From Mactra quadrangularis (Eukaryota > Mollusca > Bivalvia > Venerida > Mactridae), in the NCBI GenBank assembly GCA_025267735.1, contig CM046307.1, positions 54,059,395-54,123,394 of the forward strand: DNA of 64,000 nt, in the 5' to 3' direction. Shown piece after piece: positions 12,311-25,855 of this stretch (its first letter is position 1; every line of letters starts with the position of its first letter). The notes below the pieces were generated by a model. It saw only the letters and a program-made list of their open reading frames with translations, made no database searches and was not told where the DNA came from. The position numbers and the translations under genes are program-made.

Positions 12311-12936
12311 TATTTTTTTATAAAATCGACTTACATGAAAGAATTATCCTTAATAACGGACATAACACTACTCGCGCACGCGTTTCCCGTAAACAATAAA
12401 GTTTTGACTCAAAAAAGCCGTATTCACTAGTCACACAATTTTAATTCCTGTTAGAATAAAGGTCGATCTATTAATTAAATTATGTACATTTTGCACTAAA
12501 TCGTTTGATAGAGAAGTAATAGGCATTTATTGGAATGTTTAAATTTTGAGTCCACCATTTTCTACAGTTGTGTTTAAACTTTGTTCTAAATAGCTGAAGA
12601 GAATGTTTCAACGCATAATAGTTTTCTTTGATCTTTGTGCTACTTCAGAATAGTTATGGCGGCAATGTATCTGATGACGTCGTTTAAACCTTTAAGGGAT
12701 CGTGATCAAAGGCGCGCCGACATTGGTGTACTGATATAAATGTAGACCGCGTCAAATATCGATTTTGTGACTCAAGTGTAGTCGAATAATGAGTACAATA
12801 ACTACCATTTTTAATCTAATAATTTCCCTATTTATATTTACTCTTTTAAAACGCCCTGTTTGGATTATTTTTCTTATAAACGCTATTTTTTTTAAAAAGT
12901 TACGCCCAATGATTTTATGGTTTTTGTGGGTTTTTT

Positions 12937-12950
12937 GTTGCTATGGTAAC
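12937..12950 (+). promoter_or_regulatory. X-box-like palindrome GTTGCTATGGTAAC
   Basis: This 14-mer fits the RFX-factor X-box consensus (GTTRCCATGGYAAC-like) with one deviation. It recurs identically at 13095-13108 within similar flanking sequence, so it may simply be part of an internal repeat of the transposon. Confidence 0.5.
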
Positions 12951-13094
12951 CAAAAAGTATTTTTCATCTAAACTGCAAAATCGTTGCTAAGTGCTTTGAT
13001 GTCAAGTAAATTAACAAAAATGTGAATATCATTCCTTTGTGAGTATCCATGTTTTCTAGGTCGGTAATTTTTAGGTTTATATATATTTTTATGT

Positions 13095-13108
13095 GTTGCT
13101 ATGGTAAC
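13095..13108 (+). promoter_or_regulatory. Second X-box-like palindrome
   Basis: Identical 14-mer to 12937-12950, 158 bases downstream, also followed by an A-rich AGAAAAATAT stretch. Binding is not demonstrated. Confidence 0.5.
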
Positions 13109-13668
13109 AGAAAAATATATTTTCCTCTATTTTGTGCCAAACATCACTAAATGCAATGTCATATAAATTGACACAAAAAAGTAATGAACAATACACACAT
13201 GACATAAACTAAAATTCAATGTAATTGTTCTCATAATTCAGATGCATTTTCTTTCTTTTTGTAAAAATTGACGGCCATTTTGAATTCCACGCGGCCAACC
13301 CGGCAACAAACCCAAAAATTTGTAATGCATCAAAATGCATCACATTGCCTCGTTCAACAGCTTCCAGAAAATGTATACATTCAGGGGGTTTACATTTCTC
13401 GTAATAACAATAAATAAATAAATCATCGTTTATAATATCAAGTTTTTCTAATTTTGGTGCCTTTTTTCTGTTTATTTTATATAATAAAGATCTGCCTCAT
13501 AAAATGGTACAAACTCCAATGTGAAAAAGTCTGTAACTCCTAGACCCTTCAAGCTATCAAAATAGTTTATACCTTAAATGAAAGCTCATTTCAATAGCTT
13601 TGTATTAAAAACTGTTACACAATTATATAAGCATGGAACAAAAAGGGCCTGAACCCCCTACATATATA

Positions 13669-16600
13669 TAGTTAGCTTTGTTAACACTAAACATGGCATG
13701 TCCAGGTACAAGTACAAGTAAAGCATCAAATCCGTCTCCCTCTTTCCAATAAAGATGAACATCGATCCTGCAGACAAGTGGATAAAATTACATAATATCC
13801 TTATACTTAGCCGGCTTTACCCTGACTGCATTCAGCATTAAGTGAAAGTATTATGCTACTTGATAACACTCTTGAGTATTCTTCAAGATGTTCTTATGAT
13901 ATAATGTTTACTAAATCAATTGATTGATTTATCTCTAGCTGGTCCTCTGCCATTTTTTTCATCCTATCAAAATATATCTCTAACAAAGAACTGTATCAAC
14001 TTCTCTCTTAATATATTTTACTTCAAACTTGACTCGGAGCCAACTTATAAAGTGCAAGCAACGTTCTCATCTGATTGAATTATTCAATAAAACCAAACAA
14101 AAAACTGCAATCGCTAAAATATGTTAGGAAGTGCATTAGATCTAAAACAAAACAGCTCTTTACAGAAAACTGAACTTTATTTACGAATCGTCGTATATTT
14201 GTCTATAGTACTCACAGAACAGTTCTAATAACACAATTTTATAATTGGAAACGTTTTCTAACCAGAAGTAATTAAAACTTAAACAGCAAGGATCATTATA
14301 AACTAGGTAGAAGATTTGAAAGTGTTGCCTGAAGATAGTGTTCATATTATTAACTTTGTAGAACTGTTCACATGTGCTAGGAAAACTATTAAATTGTTTT
14401 CCTTGCACTGTTAGTTTTTTTCTTTAATTTTAAAAAGAGTGAATTGGACAAGACCGTTATTTCAGCGAAAACAAATATAAAGTTGGTACATGCGTTTCTT
14501 ACCTATATGAACTTATTTGATCCAAGACTATGGTAAGTTTGTTGACATCAGCTTCGAGCATCATTAGATATTTAAAGACAATCTTACGTCAGTGTCTCAT
14601 TCTACTGAAAACTAATGGTATATCTTTGGGGTAGATTTAGACAGTCTTCAAATAATTTAAAGTGGTCTTTATCTGTAAAATAAACGTACGTGTCTAAATG
14701 AATATCTAAATTTAAGTATTCTGAAGTCTGTAAAAGTAAAAACAAGTTTGGTTTATAAAATGCTTTGTTCATTCTTTGTTTTGTACCTTACTATTGTACA
14801 GTACAAAAGTACACTATTGCTTAGTGTTGACCTACACACAGGGATTTAAGCACTACATCGAGCCACCTGCACTTGCTGTCGAAACCGATCGCGTTACAGA
14901 TTTTCCTAGTCATCGATGGAATTACCCTTTTCTAGTCATACAAATCTACTACCTTGTTAGTGATATTAGTAATATTTGTAACAACATGTTTGGTTTTGCA
15001 TGGCGACTTCGTACATTGTTTTGTAGCTTTAATTATTACAGTACCAAGAAATGAAAAAAATAGATGTTTATTTGGCATAAGTATGACAGTGTATCTATTT
15101 GGTGGAGTTGATTCGTAACAATAAAAACGTTGTTATGATTATGTACAATAAAATGTTCAAAGTGTGCTTTCCGATTTACAGTTTTAGCTCTTGTGATAAA
15201 GTGAATGCCTGAACATGTAACAGTTAATCTTGGGCCCAGTATTTTCATTAATTTGAATACGTAAATTTGGCTTCACTTGTATTGATTAGCTCCAATTACA
15301 TTTAGCCATGTCTCATCACAGATGCTAAAGTAAGATAGTCTCTACTAAATCCCATTAATGTAATATCCCGTAATGATCTTTGGGGTCTAATTAATTATGG
15401 ATACAAAAATAATATCAATCACAATATGACACACGACTGTGACAGTTTGTTACACTTTGTGTGATGTATTTACTGAAACTTTTATTACTTGATAGTAACC
15501 GATCCCTCACCTGGGGCTTTTGGCTGATCCCTAAGGATCAAATTATGCCAAACTATGATCTGAACCAATCTATCTACTACTAGTAGAAAAAACAATACCA
15601 ACAACAAATGATAAGATAGTATGAAACTTTATCTCCATTGGTGTGAGTACATTCTTATCAGACTAAACATCGCGTGTTTTTGTTTCTCCATTCTGATCCA
15701 ATGTTTCCATGATATGTTTTATACATAGTTAGATATTGATATATAAACATGACATCACGCAAAAGTGAAATCAGTAAGTACTTGGTGGACCTTCCACGTG
15801 ATCTATTACTTCAACTCCAAGAAAATTAATCGCTTCTTCTATATCATAAAAATCATAGTAAATATCTTATTTCTTAGTCAATTGACACAAGGCATAGACT
15901 GCTCTACGTCGTAAACTTTGGGATGAAGTACTGTTTTATTATCACCACCAAATGTGTAATACTCACATACATTTAAACGTGCGACAGTGTAAAGTAATTT
16001 ACTTAAAGTCAGTGTTAGCTCCAGATTTGACTATTTGGTCATTAATAATGTTATTTATATGCATGTATTTAAGTATGGTAAAATCTCCACTTATAATGTT
16101 TACAACTTGAAAATCAATCTGTTGCAAGTATCTTATGTCCATTAACGTCTAATATAACAATTGATAAATAACAAAATAAATGTTGCTTCTCTGCTCAAAG
16201 CCATTCTCAAATAGTGTTATATTCTCCTGCTATAAAATGCTCATTTTCTTCTTTCTTTGTCAACTATTCGGCTTCTCTGAACATTTTGTTGAATTAACAA
16301 AAAATATGATATCGGTTTCAAAGATCAGGTCAAACCAGTATGGAGTTTTTGTTGACAAAGTCAAGATTGCATGATCTAAAACAAATTCTCCCTCTTTCTC
16401 GATCTTCTATCTCTTTCCATCTCTCTGTCACTTGTGTTGAACAAAAAACTTGCACAGTTTGCATTATTTGAAACCTGATGTAACTCAATATTATTGAGAA
16501 AGAATTAAAGAAGACAAATCACAGTTGTTGACATTTTGTAGAACGCTTTTAGATTGTTTCTAGACACGTGTATTGTGGTCCCCTTTGGAAAACTGTTTGT

Positions 16601-18669
16601 ACCTTCTTAAATTGAATGAGTTAGTGTTCAACCGACTGATTTTGTATATGATAATAGGTGATAATGTCATATAATTATTATGTCATTTGAAATCTGATAT
16701 ACCAAATAGTTGTGTTTTCATTTCAAAACAAAATCTGTTACACTAAGTAGATGTGTTTTTATTTTATAACAAATTGTTACTAATCTTATATCTTAGTTAT
16801 TAAGTCATTCAATACTTTCAGGAAGCACTCATGTGGTCTATATAAATTATGCGTTAGTACTTAGTTTGTTTTGTTATATTATATAGAATTTACTTAGAGT
16901 TAATAAGTCTGCAGTAATAGCACCAGAAGAAGCAAAAACGCAATGTAAACTTTTATGTCAGTCGTGTCTTACTTGATGAAAACGTAGTCGTTAGTCAGGT
17001 TAAAGGTAGTTTAAAGGCATTTTGGAAATACTATTAGAGGTGACAAGAAAATCTTGAGCAGCTCTGTGTGATTTAAATTTGTTGTCTTTGTCCATTGACT
17101 TGTATCTTGCTATTTGTAAACCTAACCTATTTGACATTGACTGTCAGGCATTTCAGCATTTCAAAGTCAAGTCCATTTACGTGTATATGTCTGTACTGGA
17201 CGACATGTATTCTGTCAGGCACACTGTCCCTGTCAGTAGTAGCTACGTGTAGTTGATGAAAATAGCGTATGCTTAGGCAACTTCTGTGAACAGTTTTACA
17301 TTAATTTCATTTGCAATATCACAATATGTAATATGATAAAGATTAACAAATATTTACGTAGGTGTCTAGGACTTTATTAGTCTGTAATTTGACGTTTTTG
17401 TCCATCAATCAAATACAATGTGAGTAGATGAAATATTTAAAAGCGATCGCAAAACATCGTGTTTTTCCGTAAGCTTCGAAAATAAACTGTTGCAGATCAT
17501 AGAGATTGACGTAATCAGTTTTTTTACTTACATAATAACATCTGTAGATTGATGTTGATGTCTTGAAGTTGATGTTTTGTTTACATTTGGTTTAATGTTA
17601 ACAATGAATTGTTTACCATAACAAGAACACCTGCTCTTGATTAATTGTAAACGTGATTAAAGAAATAGTTGTTGCTATAATTCATAATATTAAGAAGTTA
17701 AATGCATGATCGATATCATAATTTGAGTAAGAGTGGTTGTGTGCGCATTAAATGTGGCTTAGTCTCTTGCTTTGCTTTGCAGCGCAAAATGTTGCAATGG
17801 AGAAGACGTGATGCAACTCGACGAATCGCAACGGATTGCACACAATAGTTACAATACAATACATTTATTTTTGATATCTGAACATCAGTTACAATAAATA
17901 ACGTACATGAGCTTGGTTTAGTTTACGATTTGTTATAATTATACAAAATTTAAAACTGTTTGATTACATAACAAGACAAAAACATAAAATATTGTTTAAA
18001 CTTCCAGCATCAAATAAATAATTACTTAGTCATTTATATAAATGAAATTGGCACGTTTTGTTATTCTATGATAAGTGAGAACGATTGCTTTCGAAGAGTT
18101 TTTGTGAGATCGCAGAAATTATTATTAATTAGCCCTATGATGGGAACCCTAATATATATTAATATGCGGCAAAAACTTCAAAGAATGGCATTAATCACTT
18201 TCTTACCACTTTTTGTGTATTCAATGTCTTACTTAATGTAATAATGGGTATAAATAATGGCTTGTTTAGCTAGGGAATTCACGTTCATGTACATCATCGT
18301 TATCTTTGTTTTTACATATACTCTTAGATAACGATTGCATGTAGTATATGTGTAGGAAATTTCCACATCAAAACTACATACATTACCTACGGAATCTTAA
18401 TTAACCAAATAAGGCACTCAATCTTAATCTTCTAAAATTTTGAAATTTGCTCTATTTATTTCGCATTTAACTCCAATATATGTCATCTTCTAGTGTAATA
18501 GTTTGGGAATAAAATGTTACATAAGGTATAACGTTTCAATCATTAGTGATATTTAAACTAGCATATATGAATGGGAGCTATTAAGAATTGTACCTGTACA
18601 GAAAGAACGCCAGAAGAAGTTGTCTTTGCTAAATAAATTCCCTGTCAGTGAAATGATTAAAATTCGCCA
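13669..18669. other. Five kilobases of non-coding DNA
   Basis: I found no exon with homology, no RNA gene and no clear mobile element. The longest frame (14776-15054, 92 codons) has no domain signature. Confidence 0.5.
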
Positions 18670-18671
18670 TA

Positions 18672-18926
18672 CACATCCCTAAATCTGGAAGACATTTGCT
18701 ACCCAAGACATTGCAATGTGACTTAAATTAATGATTGCTGATACAAGAAAATATTGATGCAAAGAAAAAGCATCAAATTCCGGTTACATGGATAAATTAT
18801 GGTTACATTTTGGGAACAAACAGCAAAAAAGAAACCATTGACACATGCGGCAGATTACACGCGTAAGATTATGTAAGCATGTTGCAATGTCCTGGGTAGC
18901 AAACGTCTTCAAAAACTAGGGATGTG
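18672..18926. mobile_element. Tc1/mariner-type MITE with long inverted arms, 255 bp
   Basis: Inverted ends CACATCCCTA / TAGGGATGTG are flanked by TA on both sides (18670-18671 and 18927-18928). The arms continue about 50 bp inward with substitutions ('GACATTTGCTACCCA' against 'GACGTTTGCTACCCA', 'GACATTGCAA' in both). No coding capacity. Confidence 0.85.
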
Positions 18927-18928
18927 TA

Positions 18929-21600
18929 AACACGGCTACGCAGTCGACATTGTTATGTTTGAGTATATAAATACAAGCTTACTGATACAAATACTGCAGT
19001 AGACCAATTCTGAATTTTAAAATAATCGGAAATGCTTTGTGCACGCACCACAAAGGCGCTTCAATATAAAATTTTATTTTATTTTAGTTGGTGGTCAAAA
19101 CAATCGAGTGTGATTTAGTCAAATAGGACAGAAAACACATAGTAAAAGCTATGCTTTCAAATACTATGTGTAAAATGAACAAGATTAAACAAACTTATTA
19201 ATTTTATAGCATAATGGTTATCAGCTTCAGATTTCTTGTTTAATCCAATCAAAGATATCTTCGGTGTGTCTGCATAATCTCAATCAAAACTATGCTAGTA
19301 TGCAATTTCTCCATATCATTTTTTGTGTGCAATTTTCCATGTTTTATGGTCTTAATGTAATCAAGAAGTGTTTTTTACTCCATTGTTCCAAACATGCCAC
19401 AAATGACAAAATATATTACAAAACATTGAAGAATTGAAGAAATCAGATTATTTCTGGTTAATAAAGCAGGACTTAATGTCCATGTTTGTGGTGAAATTCA
19501 ATTAGATCTTGCCATCCATTTTAAAAACACGCATTCTCGAAGAACATGAAAACACGCGATGGCTAATCTTCAGAATTGACAACAGGGAGAAATTATTGCC
19601 AATATTTTATTAATAAATAAATATTGATTGACAGGCTTATTACAACAAAGCGCCAAAATCATACAATTAAATCTGTATGTGTGAGAAAATCTGCCAGAAG
19701 TTGTTTTTATGACTTAGATTTCTGATTGTAGCATTCTGGTGAATTCATGGTGAAGCAGATATACTTGATTTCGTCGACTATATATAGTACACTGATAATG
19801 TCTTAAACAATTTGTTAGCGGTATCAATCTGACAAAAGTACACAACTCTGAAAGCAGTTTAGCAACCAGTTTTGTAATAATTAGTCAACCCGAAATGGAA
19901 TACAATGTCAAAATGTAATAAATGTTGATAGTGGCTGGAATACCTTAATAAGTGCTAATTCATGATTCAACATAACCAAAAAGCATCGATACACATCTTT
20001 ACAGTGTTTTCAATGTATTGTAAAAACGTTTTTAGAGATTTTCAATTTTATTACATTTGCACTTTTATTACAAAATGGGTTACTACAAAGCAGATCTGAA
20101 TACTAGACATAAGTTGTTTAACTTATTAAAGATGTGTTCTGCAACGCTTTATGACAAGTTAATTCATACCGATCAATGCAAAATATACCTCTTTCAGAAT
20201 TGATGCTTAGATTTGATTCGTAATACGGCGTACTAAATATGCTTTAAGATGCGGAGATGTCTATTTAAAACGAAACAAAAGACAGCAAAAGTGTGCCTCG
20301 CATGTATTACTTTCATATGTTTAATGTAATTTTGGGGGAACATATGATATTATTATAAATATTATTAGCATTATTCTATAGACAAAACGGCAAAAAAACC
20401 CTTTTATTTTATTATAAACACCTGATACAGTGCATAGATAATGATTTAGCTCTTTATCGTCAATGGTCATAAACAGTAGTAGTGTTTCTTTGCGCGTTGG
20501 TGTTGTTTTTATTAGTTCCAAGTGTCTGTATAATAGCTTCAGTCGACTCGGAGTGTGATATCTTTTAGCTATGCCAAACACTATCAGTGTAAGATCTTTT
20601 ATGTAGCTCTGAGAGAGACATTCTAAACAGTGTTATTAATTACATGCATTTCAGAACCTTCATAGTTAGCCAGACCAGTCATGCGCACGAGGCAATGTTA
20701 ATAACGCCAAGTAATTGAAAATGACCACTCGGAAATTTTTCATTAATGTCATTGTCTCAAAGCGCACTTTTATGACGCGAGGGACTTAATCATTTCCGTC
20801 CCTTTAGATATGGTCGGACACTTCTCGCATTGTCCAACCATTCAATGGAAGGATATGATAATTGCTATAACAACAATGCGCAGTCTTTATTATTTTGCTG
20901 TAATTATTTGCCAAATTGAATCCCTTTGTATTAAATATCCGGAAAGGAAATTGGACACCTAATTGAAATTCTTGATATCATTAATTTAGACACGCTGAGT
21001 TGACCATGCTGTGAGATGGTCGTATAACACGGTTGATGTGATACTAATTGATTTTGTAAACAAAACAAACTTTGAAGATAGTGAAAACTGTTCAGATATT
21101 AATTGCTGAAATGATAAAGATATTAGCTTTGATATTTCACTCATTTTCATGTCTGTTCCTGTTTTTTACTAGAGGAAATTATGCTGAAAGCCTTTAGTTT
21201 AACACTGTGTGTAAAGGAAAAGCTATGTTTGACGGACAATGCACCTCACCATCGTTAATTGAACAAACCAGTACACATTTTCATTCATGTTGGTTTACTT
21301 GTATAACCATCGCAGCCAATGTTTGTTTATAACTTGCATGCCTCGTATTCTTTCATTAAGTTCATCAAAACATACAACAAGAGAAGCGGAGTAAGGTGGA
21401 TATAGGTGAATATAATATTATGATTACAGGTATGCATATACATGTAGTACCCTGTTATAGACGGTATGTCTTTATAAAAAAAGAAACAAAAAAGTGTTCT
21501 CATCAAGTTTTAGCAACCATCGTATCATCGCACTTTCACATTACTGTAACTTATATTACGGTTCCAAAATTCATGACTGCGACTTATGTCTCAATCCTAT
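18929..21600. other. Non-coding stretch
   Basis: No credible gene or repeat. The 86-codon minus-strand frame at 20321-20581 lacks domain content. Confidence 0.5.
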
Positions 21601-21910
21601 AAAATCGTGGCTTGTTACGGACCCGTACGTGCAGACAGTCGTAAGCCGTGGGAAGCCTTGCGTATTAAGGTGATGGTACGCACACAAAACAACACATCCA
21701 TACGGGGCCATAGCTGGAAGATATGCATGTTTATTCCATACTCGGTCACGATTTTATTCACGATTTGACTCTGAAACTGATACGTGTATCCTGGGCTCAT
21801 ATTACATACCCCGGTAAAAACGTAACAGTCCGTACGGGTACGCAAGAGTTCGTACGGGGCCTTACGATGCTTGGTCGCACGGCGCCCGTACGGTGCCCTT
21901 ACGGCTATTT
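21601..21910. repeat. CpG-rich patch with repeated CGTACGG motifs
   Basis: In an AT-rich neighbourhood this 300-bp patch repeats the words CCGTACG, CGTACGGG and ATACGGGGCC (about 21618, 21701, 21829, 21851, 21887), often next to 'TTACG'. The overlapping open frames on both strands reflect the GC-rich composition. It could be an old transposon end or a degenerate tandem repeat; the class is unknown. Confidence 0.5.
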
Positions 21911-24271
21911 TTATGTTTATGGGACTGTAGCTTTACTGTATCACAACATTTACCGTATATAAAGTTCTAGATTTGTTTAATAAACAATGATCAAAGTTGA
22001 TTGCTTCGTGTACGTGAACGCAGTGTTTGCACATCAAATATAAGAAAACCAATTTTATCATACACAAAACAATATCTAATCATCACAATAGTCATTGGTT
22101 CTTTTTTATAAGACATGTATTCACTTCATTGTCAGCTATAGCAAACTCACATTGTATGTATCTATTCAAATAAAACTCTCTTTTTCACTTGGTTGATTCC
22201 CTCTGGGATTCGTAAGTGAGCGATTCACATTCATATCACATAAGCATCTTTGTTGATGGCAGAAACTTGATGTGTTACTTTTATTTAATTACTCTTTGAA
22301 TCTACGGTTCCAATCATTCATCTACAAGATTTGATTCTGCGGAGCACCTCAGACAAATTAAATATATATGGTGCATTAGTTTTCTGTTTTGTTATGGGAA
22401 ACTTGTGCTTGAAAGCGAATCCGTGATTTTATGTTAAATACTGAGTTTAATCAGAATTCAATCGTCTTTTAAACATTGCTTTAGAGGTTCACGAGGTATT
22501 GCGCTGCTGATGAAAGCTATATCAGCATTAATAGATTAATGGAAGAAAATGATTCTAAACTCCTCTATCTCATAATACTTGTATAACTATATGAATATCA
22601 GGACAGAACAAAACGTAATTAATAAACGTGTACATTGTACATTTTAGATAATATACGTATATAAACAAATATCTATATTTGGCAATATCAAACTAGAATG
22701 TGCAAAACTTTTATCTTAGAATGCTCGTTCCTAGTGCATAGTTATCGCTATGTGGATTTCTGAGTTACTCATATAATTGTTCCATCCGCTTCTACTTCTA
22801 TAATGTCCTCAGTTCTTAATGTCAGCATTTTGTTTTGTGGAAAAATAGTTTTGTTCAGATTGGTTCAAGTTTTGACATTTGAGTCACTCAAACTTTCCTA
22901 GGATTTTGGTCTTTTCTGGTAGAGATACGCACTTTTTTCCGACGAAAAGATTTTACGATACGGGACTGTAGTCATACGCAACACAATGACACTTAATACT
23001 TTATAATCCATTCATGCCCTCAAAATCCTTGAACGCTTTTATGTTTTTAGAATAAATAAATTCATTTAACAATAAAAAAGAAAACAAAGTGTCGTCTAAG
23101 CAAATTCAAAATCAGCATTAGTTTGTCTTTCAACATCTGTTTCAAACTGCGTGATACAAATATACTTTAACTTTAGTATTAAGTAAAAACACTTTCGTGA
23201 TGAGGATAACCAATTTTTCTTAAACTTTTATTTGTAAATGATTTAGTGTAGAAGACATTTCATGTTAAGTTATTTCTTTTCATGTTCACGTAAGTCGATG
23301 TGCTATGATAAAATTAGCTATATTTCTCTCCCACAATCTTGTGTTAAACCAGTTATTATTATAATAATCTTTATATTACATACTGTCGAAATTCAGCTAT
23401 CTAATCTCGCACTCCCACACTATACATAAACATATAATAACTTAAATCTAAAATGAATTGGATATGACACTAAATGTAATCAATACTTCAAAAACGTCCC
23501 TTGAATTCTCCAAACTTTTAATAACTTCTCGGAGCGATATATTGTTCCAGTAATAAATCTAATATTTCTAGCTGTAAGAGAACTGATGTTTGATGTTGCT
23601 GACAGGCCGATTTATCTTTTTTATTGCTGCTAAAATAAGATATAGCCTTCTTAAGATCAGAAAGTAACAACAGAGAAATCAATCAATCTCCGACTGTTCC
23701 TAATTTTCCTAATTTCCCAATCTGCTTTGACTTATTGTTTAGTCAATACAGAGTAAAGCCTGTGCATTAATGATAAGCACGGATTGATACCGTATTTGGG
23801 TTTTATACATTACCTTAATGCTATTATAAATATTTACTTACTGTTCAGAAACATGGATTATTTCCTTTATGTATGCGTATGTCCTGTCGAGTGATTTTGC
23901 ATATAAATCGAAAGGCATATTGTTCTCTAAACCAAGCATGTTCCATATTTTATGTGCAACGTATAATTGATAGGGAACTAACCACAGCTAATGTCATTTT
24001 TGCAGACAAATCTGATTTAATGTCTACAGGAACGCTAGTTATACTTAGACTCGGATCAAGTCTTTCTAAATTAGGAAAGGCATTCATCTCGGCAGTAAGC
24101 TTGTAAGAGTAGGTAGAACGTGCCATAGAATGTGAAACTGTTTTGAGTGTCAAATTAGCCTGTGTGTCTAGAAAGCAAGTTTTATAATTGTTACGATATT
24201 TCATGTCAAAGCTTGCTAATTTCCAGTTTTATTTCCATTTTGGTGTATAAAGACTACGGTATTACGCTACG
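21911..24271. other. Non-coding stretch
   Basis: Nothing recognisable on either strand beyond AT-rich sequence. Confidence 0.5.
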
Positions 24272-24319
24272 TTTGTTCTGTAGATGGCCGCTACGATGAG
24301 CTGCCATCTACAGAACAAA
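24272..24319. repeat. Perfect 17-bp hairpin
   Basis: TTTGTTCTGTAGATGGC (24272-24288) and its exact reverse complement (24303-24319) are separated by 14 bases. It is too short for a typical animal pre-miRNA. It may be a remnant of a foldback element. Confidence 0.8.
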
Positions 24320-24870
24320 TACTCTGCATAACATCTTTTAATATTTCATTTAGGCATAACATTTGCATCGTTTGGTCCGAGTTTCATGCATGTAGTATTT
24401 AGACTTGTTTATGGATTAAAGAACTTCCTCTTAATATCAAGCTAAAAAACTCTACCATTCTTTTACAACATGATATATGATTGAGAATTTATAAATCATC
24501 GCCTATAAATAATCGAATATTATTTGCCCATAAAACATCGTAAATTAGAAATATGGAAACATGTCATACAAACTCCATATTAACATGGAAAATGTCGAGT
24601 TAGTGTTCATACAATTGTGTATTAAACAAATATATGACGAGTTTCTATCCCATAAGTCATTATTTGAGTGTCGGCAGTTAAATGTCTTCTATCTTTACAT
24701 ATTTATTAGACAAAAATGGCATTACATGGAACAAATTCATTTCGACATTAACGATACAAAGACCACAAAACAATGTATATCGTTTTACTGTATATAGTTA
24801 GTCAGTCAGTTCTTTCGTGTGTAGAATCACATGTTGCTCAAATTAATGTTTTTCGTAAGATTATAGGTGT

Positions 24871-25098
24871 GAACAGGCGTGGTCGAGTGGTAACGACGTT
24901 GGACCGGTAATCATTGTAATCATGCCAGCTCCGTGTTGGTTCGTATCCCAACCAAAACCTTCCCCGTTGTTTCCTTGAGCAAGAAACTTTATTCTACTAG
25001 TTCAGTATTTGGGGACCAGGAAACGGACTCGAAAGTGATAAATCTAAGATGTATGAAGTTTTTTCCCAATCGACCTTATAAATAAATAAGTATAAACT
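24871..25098 (+). mobile_element. tRNA-derived SINE, family 2
   Basis: The head has an A-box region 'GTGGTCGAGTGGTAACGACG' (class-II, Leu/Ser-like) and a B box 'TGGTTCGTATCCCAACC'. The body contains 'TTTCCTTGAGCAAGAAAC', a motif shared with the repeats at 958, 29650 and 50513, and 'GGGGACCAGGAAACGGAC'. It ends in (AAATA)n-like sequence. No coding capacity. Confidence 0.82.
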
Positions 25099-25647
25099 AT
25101 ATCATAACTGTTTACGGTGGGTTTTTTCAATATACAAAATGTAACTGTGTCGTAAGAGTACTGATGGACAATAATATAAAACATGTAGCCATAAAGTTTA
25201 GAGTAAGAGATGTTAGACAATTGTTAATATCAAAAAGGAATCTCCTAATGCAGCATCACAGAATCATTGCCACGGGACCTAAAGATATTTCTTGAATATA
25301 ATTTTGGAAAAGTTGAAATCTGTGAACGTTCAGCTTTTAGATGCTTGAGCGTTTTGTGTTTTATATAGATTGACATATTGTCTTACTAAATGTAAGATAG
25401 AAAATTATGTACAGACGGTCAACTAAATGAATTATTTATACTTTGTTATAACGTACATATCCAGGTCAAACCATGATTCGCGATGTTAAGCATTCAAAAC
25501 AATAAAACGTCATTTAATACGCTTTATATAATTGTAAACTTACTTTTTTAAGACTATCAGTTTATTTTGAACCAATATGAATCATCAATCGTGTCTAAAG
25601 TGCACAAGTTAAGTTGAAAACACTTTAAAATAAACTTCAACTGTAAT
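25099..25647. other. Non-coding stretch left of the pogo-like element
   Basis: AT-rich, without exon or repeat signature. It may include part of the 3' flank or untranslated region of the transposase gene. Confidence 0.4.
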
Positions 25648-25696
25648 ATGGCAGCCATCTTGTATATACACCTTCGATTCGCGAGCTGTGACGTCA
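25648..25696 (+). repeat. Candidate left end of the pogo-like element
   Basis: Reading inward, this stretch has GGCAGCCATCTTG, then TTCGCGAG (25678-25685), then TGACGTCA (25689-25696). The other side of the transposase gene, read inward on the minus strand (28044-27978), has GCGGCCATTTTTG, then TCTCGCGAG, then TGACGTCA in the same order. This may be a pair of degenerate terminal inverted repeats about 2.4 kb apart, or two CpG promoters with similar motifs. Confidence 0.4.
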
Positions 25697-25855
25697 TTGA
25701 AAAAGGTCAATTAAAATTAATTGTTTGTGTCTCGTATCACAGATTTCACTACAGTAAAATGTTTTAACAATTATTTCAACAAATATGAACTATAACAATT
25801 TCAAATATGTTAGTAACAGACTATTTACAGTTAATTACATAAGTAAAGGGGGGGT

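Larger units (their letters stand above)
10307..13659. mobile_element. 3.35-kb non-autonomous DNA element with AGGGGGTTCAGG ends
   Basis: Its terminal inverted repeats AGGGGGTTCAGG (10307-10318) and CCTGAACCCCCT (13648-13659) match perfectly. The flanks acatatatt (10298-10306) and acatatata (13660-13668) agree at eight of nine positions, fitting an 8-9-bp target duplication. No transposase frame is present. An 8-9-bp duplication suggests a Mutator-like or hAT-like mobiliser, but the family is not assigned. A second element (11145-12310) is nested inside. Confidence 0.75.

Noticed and set aside
24272..24319. A microRNA precursor
   Set aside because: The 17-pair stem with a 14-base loop is too short for a typical animal pre-miRNA.
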